A stretch of 5,553 nucleotides of DNA from an uncultured Eubacteriales bacterium. GTDB taxonomy: Bacteria > Bacillota > Clostridia > Oscillospirales > CAG-272. Within the stretch, counting starts at the first letter, position 1. The number at the start of each line of letters is the position of its first letter. Under the pieces are notes generated by a model. The model searched no databases. It was given only the letters and a program-made list of their open reading frames with translations, and had not been told where the DNA came from. Made by a program: the position numbers and the translations under genes. Of this stretch, positions 5,138 to 5,553 are shown in pieces. The stretch is taken from positions 1 to 5,553 of the forward strand of contig CAKSJC010000128.1 of the NCBI GenBank assembly GCA_934462885.1, read 5' to 3'.

Positions 5138-5553
5138 TATCTGATTCTTTCTCCGAGCGGTGTTTCCGGATCAAGGAATATTACACGGATTGTTTCTTCG
5201 CCGGAGGCGAGTATCATACCGTTAGATTCGATACCGCAGAGTACGGCGGGTTTAAGATTGGCGACCAGCGCGATCTTCTTCCCGATAAGAGCGGCGGGTT
5301 CGTAGAATTTTGCAATTCCGGAAACGACTGTACGCTGTTCGTAACCGAGATCAACTTTCAGCTTCAAAAGCTTTTTGGCTTTCGGTACTTTTTCACATTC
5401 GACAATTTGCGCTGTTCTTAGCTCAACGTTCATAAAGTCCTCTATACCGATTTCGGCGATACCTTCGGGCTTTTCGGGGTTATTTGAATCATTGGATGCG
5501 GCAGCTTTTTCAGCTTCCGCTTTATCTTTTGTTTCTTTTATTTGAGCCAGAAG
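5137..5553 (-). CDS. metG: Methionyl-tRNA synthetase, C-terminal part (partial at right edge)
   Basis: The frame is open to the window edge, so only the last 138 codons are present; the ATG at 5433 is internal (codon 41 of the fragment). The fragment starts with a charged, Ala/Lys/Glu-rich linker (about residues 1-30). From IGIEDFMNVELRTAQIVECEKVP to the end it is the OB-fold tRNA-binding domain (Trbp111/EMAPII-like) that forms the C-terminus of many bacterial MetRS proteins and promotes dimerisation and tRNA binding. KLLKLKVDLG, RTVVSGIAKFY, VANLKPA, GIESNGMILA and the closing PLGERIR fit that domain. A free-standing tRNA-binding protein (CsaA or Trbp111) would not normally carry such a linker ahead of the domain, and tatD directly downstream supports metG. 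The catalytic Rossmann domain lies beyond the window. Confidence 0.92.
   Translation of the reverse strand, partial: LLAQIKETKDKAEAEKAAASNDSNNPEKPEGIAEIGIEDFMNVELRTAQIVECEKVPKAKKLLKLKVDLGYEQRTVVSGIAKFYEPAALIGKKIALVANLKPAVLCGIESNGMILASGEETIRVIFLDPETPLGERIR

Noticed and set aside
5053..5421. 122-codon plus-strand frame spanning the tatD-metG junction.
   Set aside because: Antisense to two well-supported genes and without a ribosome site.
5137..5433. Free-standing 98-residue tRNA-binding protein starting at the ATG at 5433.
   Set aside because: The frame continues open to the window edge with a conserved-looking IGIEDF lead-in and a linker typical of MetRS, so this ATG is internal to metG.

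Overview
The window looks like chromosomal housekeeping DNA from an anaerobic, fermentative Firmicute, probably a clostridial or Oscillospiraceae/Ruminococcaceae-like gut bacterium. This placement is an inference. It rests on moderate-to-low GC, AT-rich intergenic regions, strong GGAGG-type ribosome sites, and the presence of acetate kinase, the bacterial tRNA-Met acetate ligase TmcAL (a Firmicutes-type enzyme), and a TatD gene paired with a small radical SAM protein. I see no insertion sequence, CRISPR array, tRNA, rRNA or phage gene.

Layout from left to right: (1) a perfect 16-bp hairpin terminator at positions 9-45. (2) On the minus strand, a 264-residue membrane protein of unknown function with its own near-consensus promoter, so probably a single-gene transcript. 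(3) A gene-free stretch of about 320 bases (861-1178) holding that promoter, a small inverted repeat, about 180 bases I cannot assign, and the ackA terminator. (4) ackA on the minus strand. (5) A 125-base divergent control region with a perfect-consensus promoter for the rightward gene and a weaker, overlapping promoter for ackA. (6) tmcAL on the plus strand. (7) A 38-base convergent gap with no clear terminator. (8) A leftward operon of metG (3' end only, running off the right edge), tatD, and a TatD-linked radical SAM protein.

How the genes relate: AckA makes acetate and ATP at the end of acetogenic fermentation. TmcAL, transcribed divergently from the same control region, uses acetate and ATP directly to acetylate the wobble cytidine of elongator tRNA-Met. 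MetG, at the other end of the window, charges tRNA-Met. So the window holds an acetate producer next to an acetate consumer, and two enzymes acting on tRNA-Met. The functional pairing is inferred from family knowledge plus gene order; no regulatory link is demonstrated by the sequence.

I do not see a clearly new system. The least understood items are the membrane protein at the left (two-helix hairpin plus a possible PH-like cytosolic domain and an Ala/Glu-rich helical tail) and the radical SAM partner of TatD, which belongs to a recognisable family of unknown substrate.
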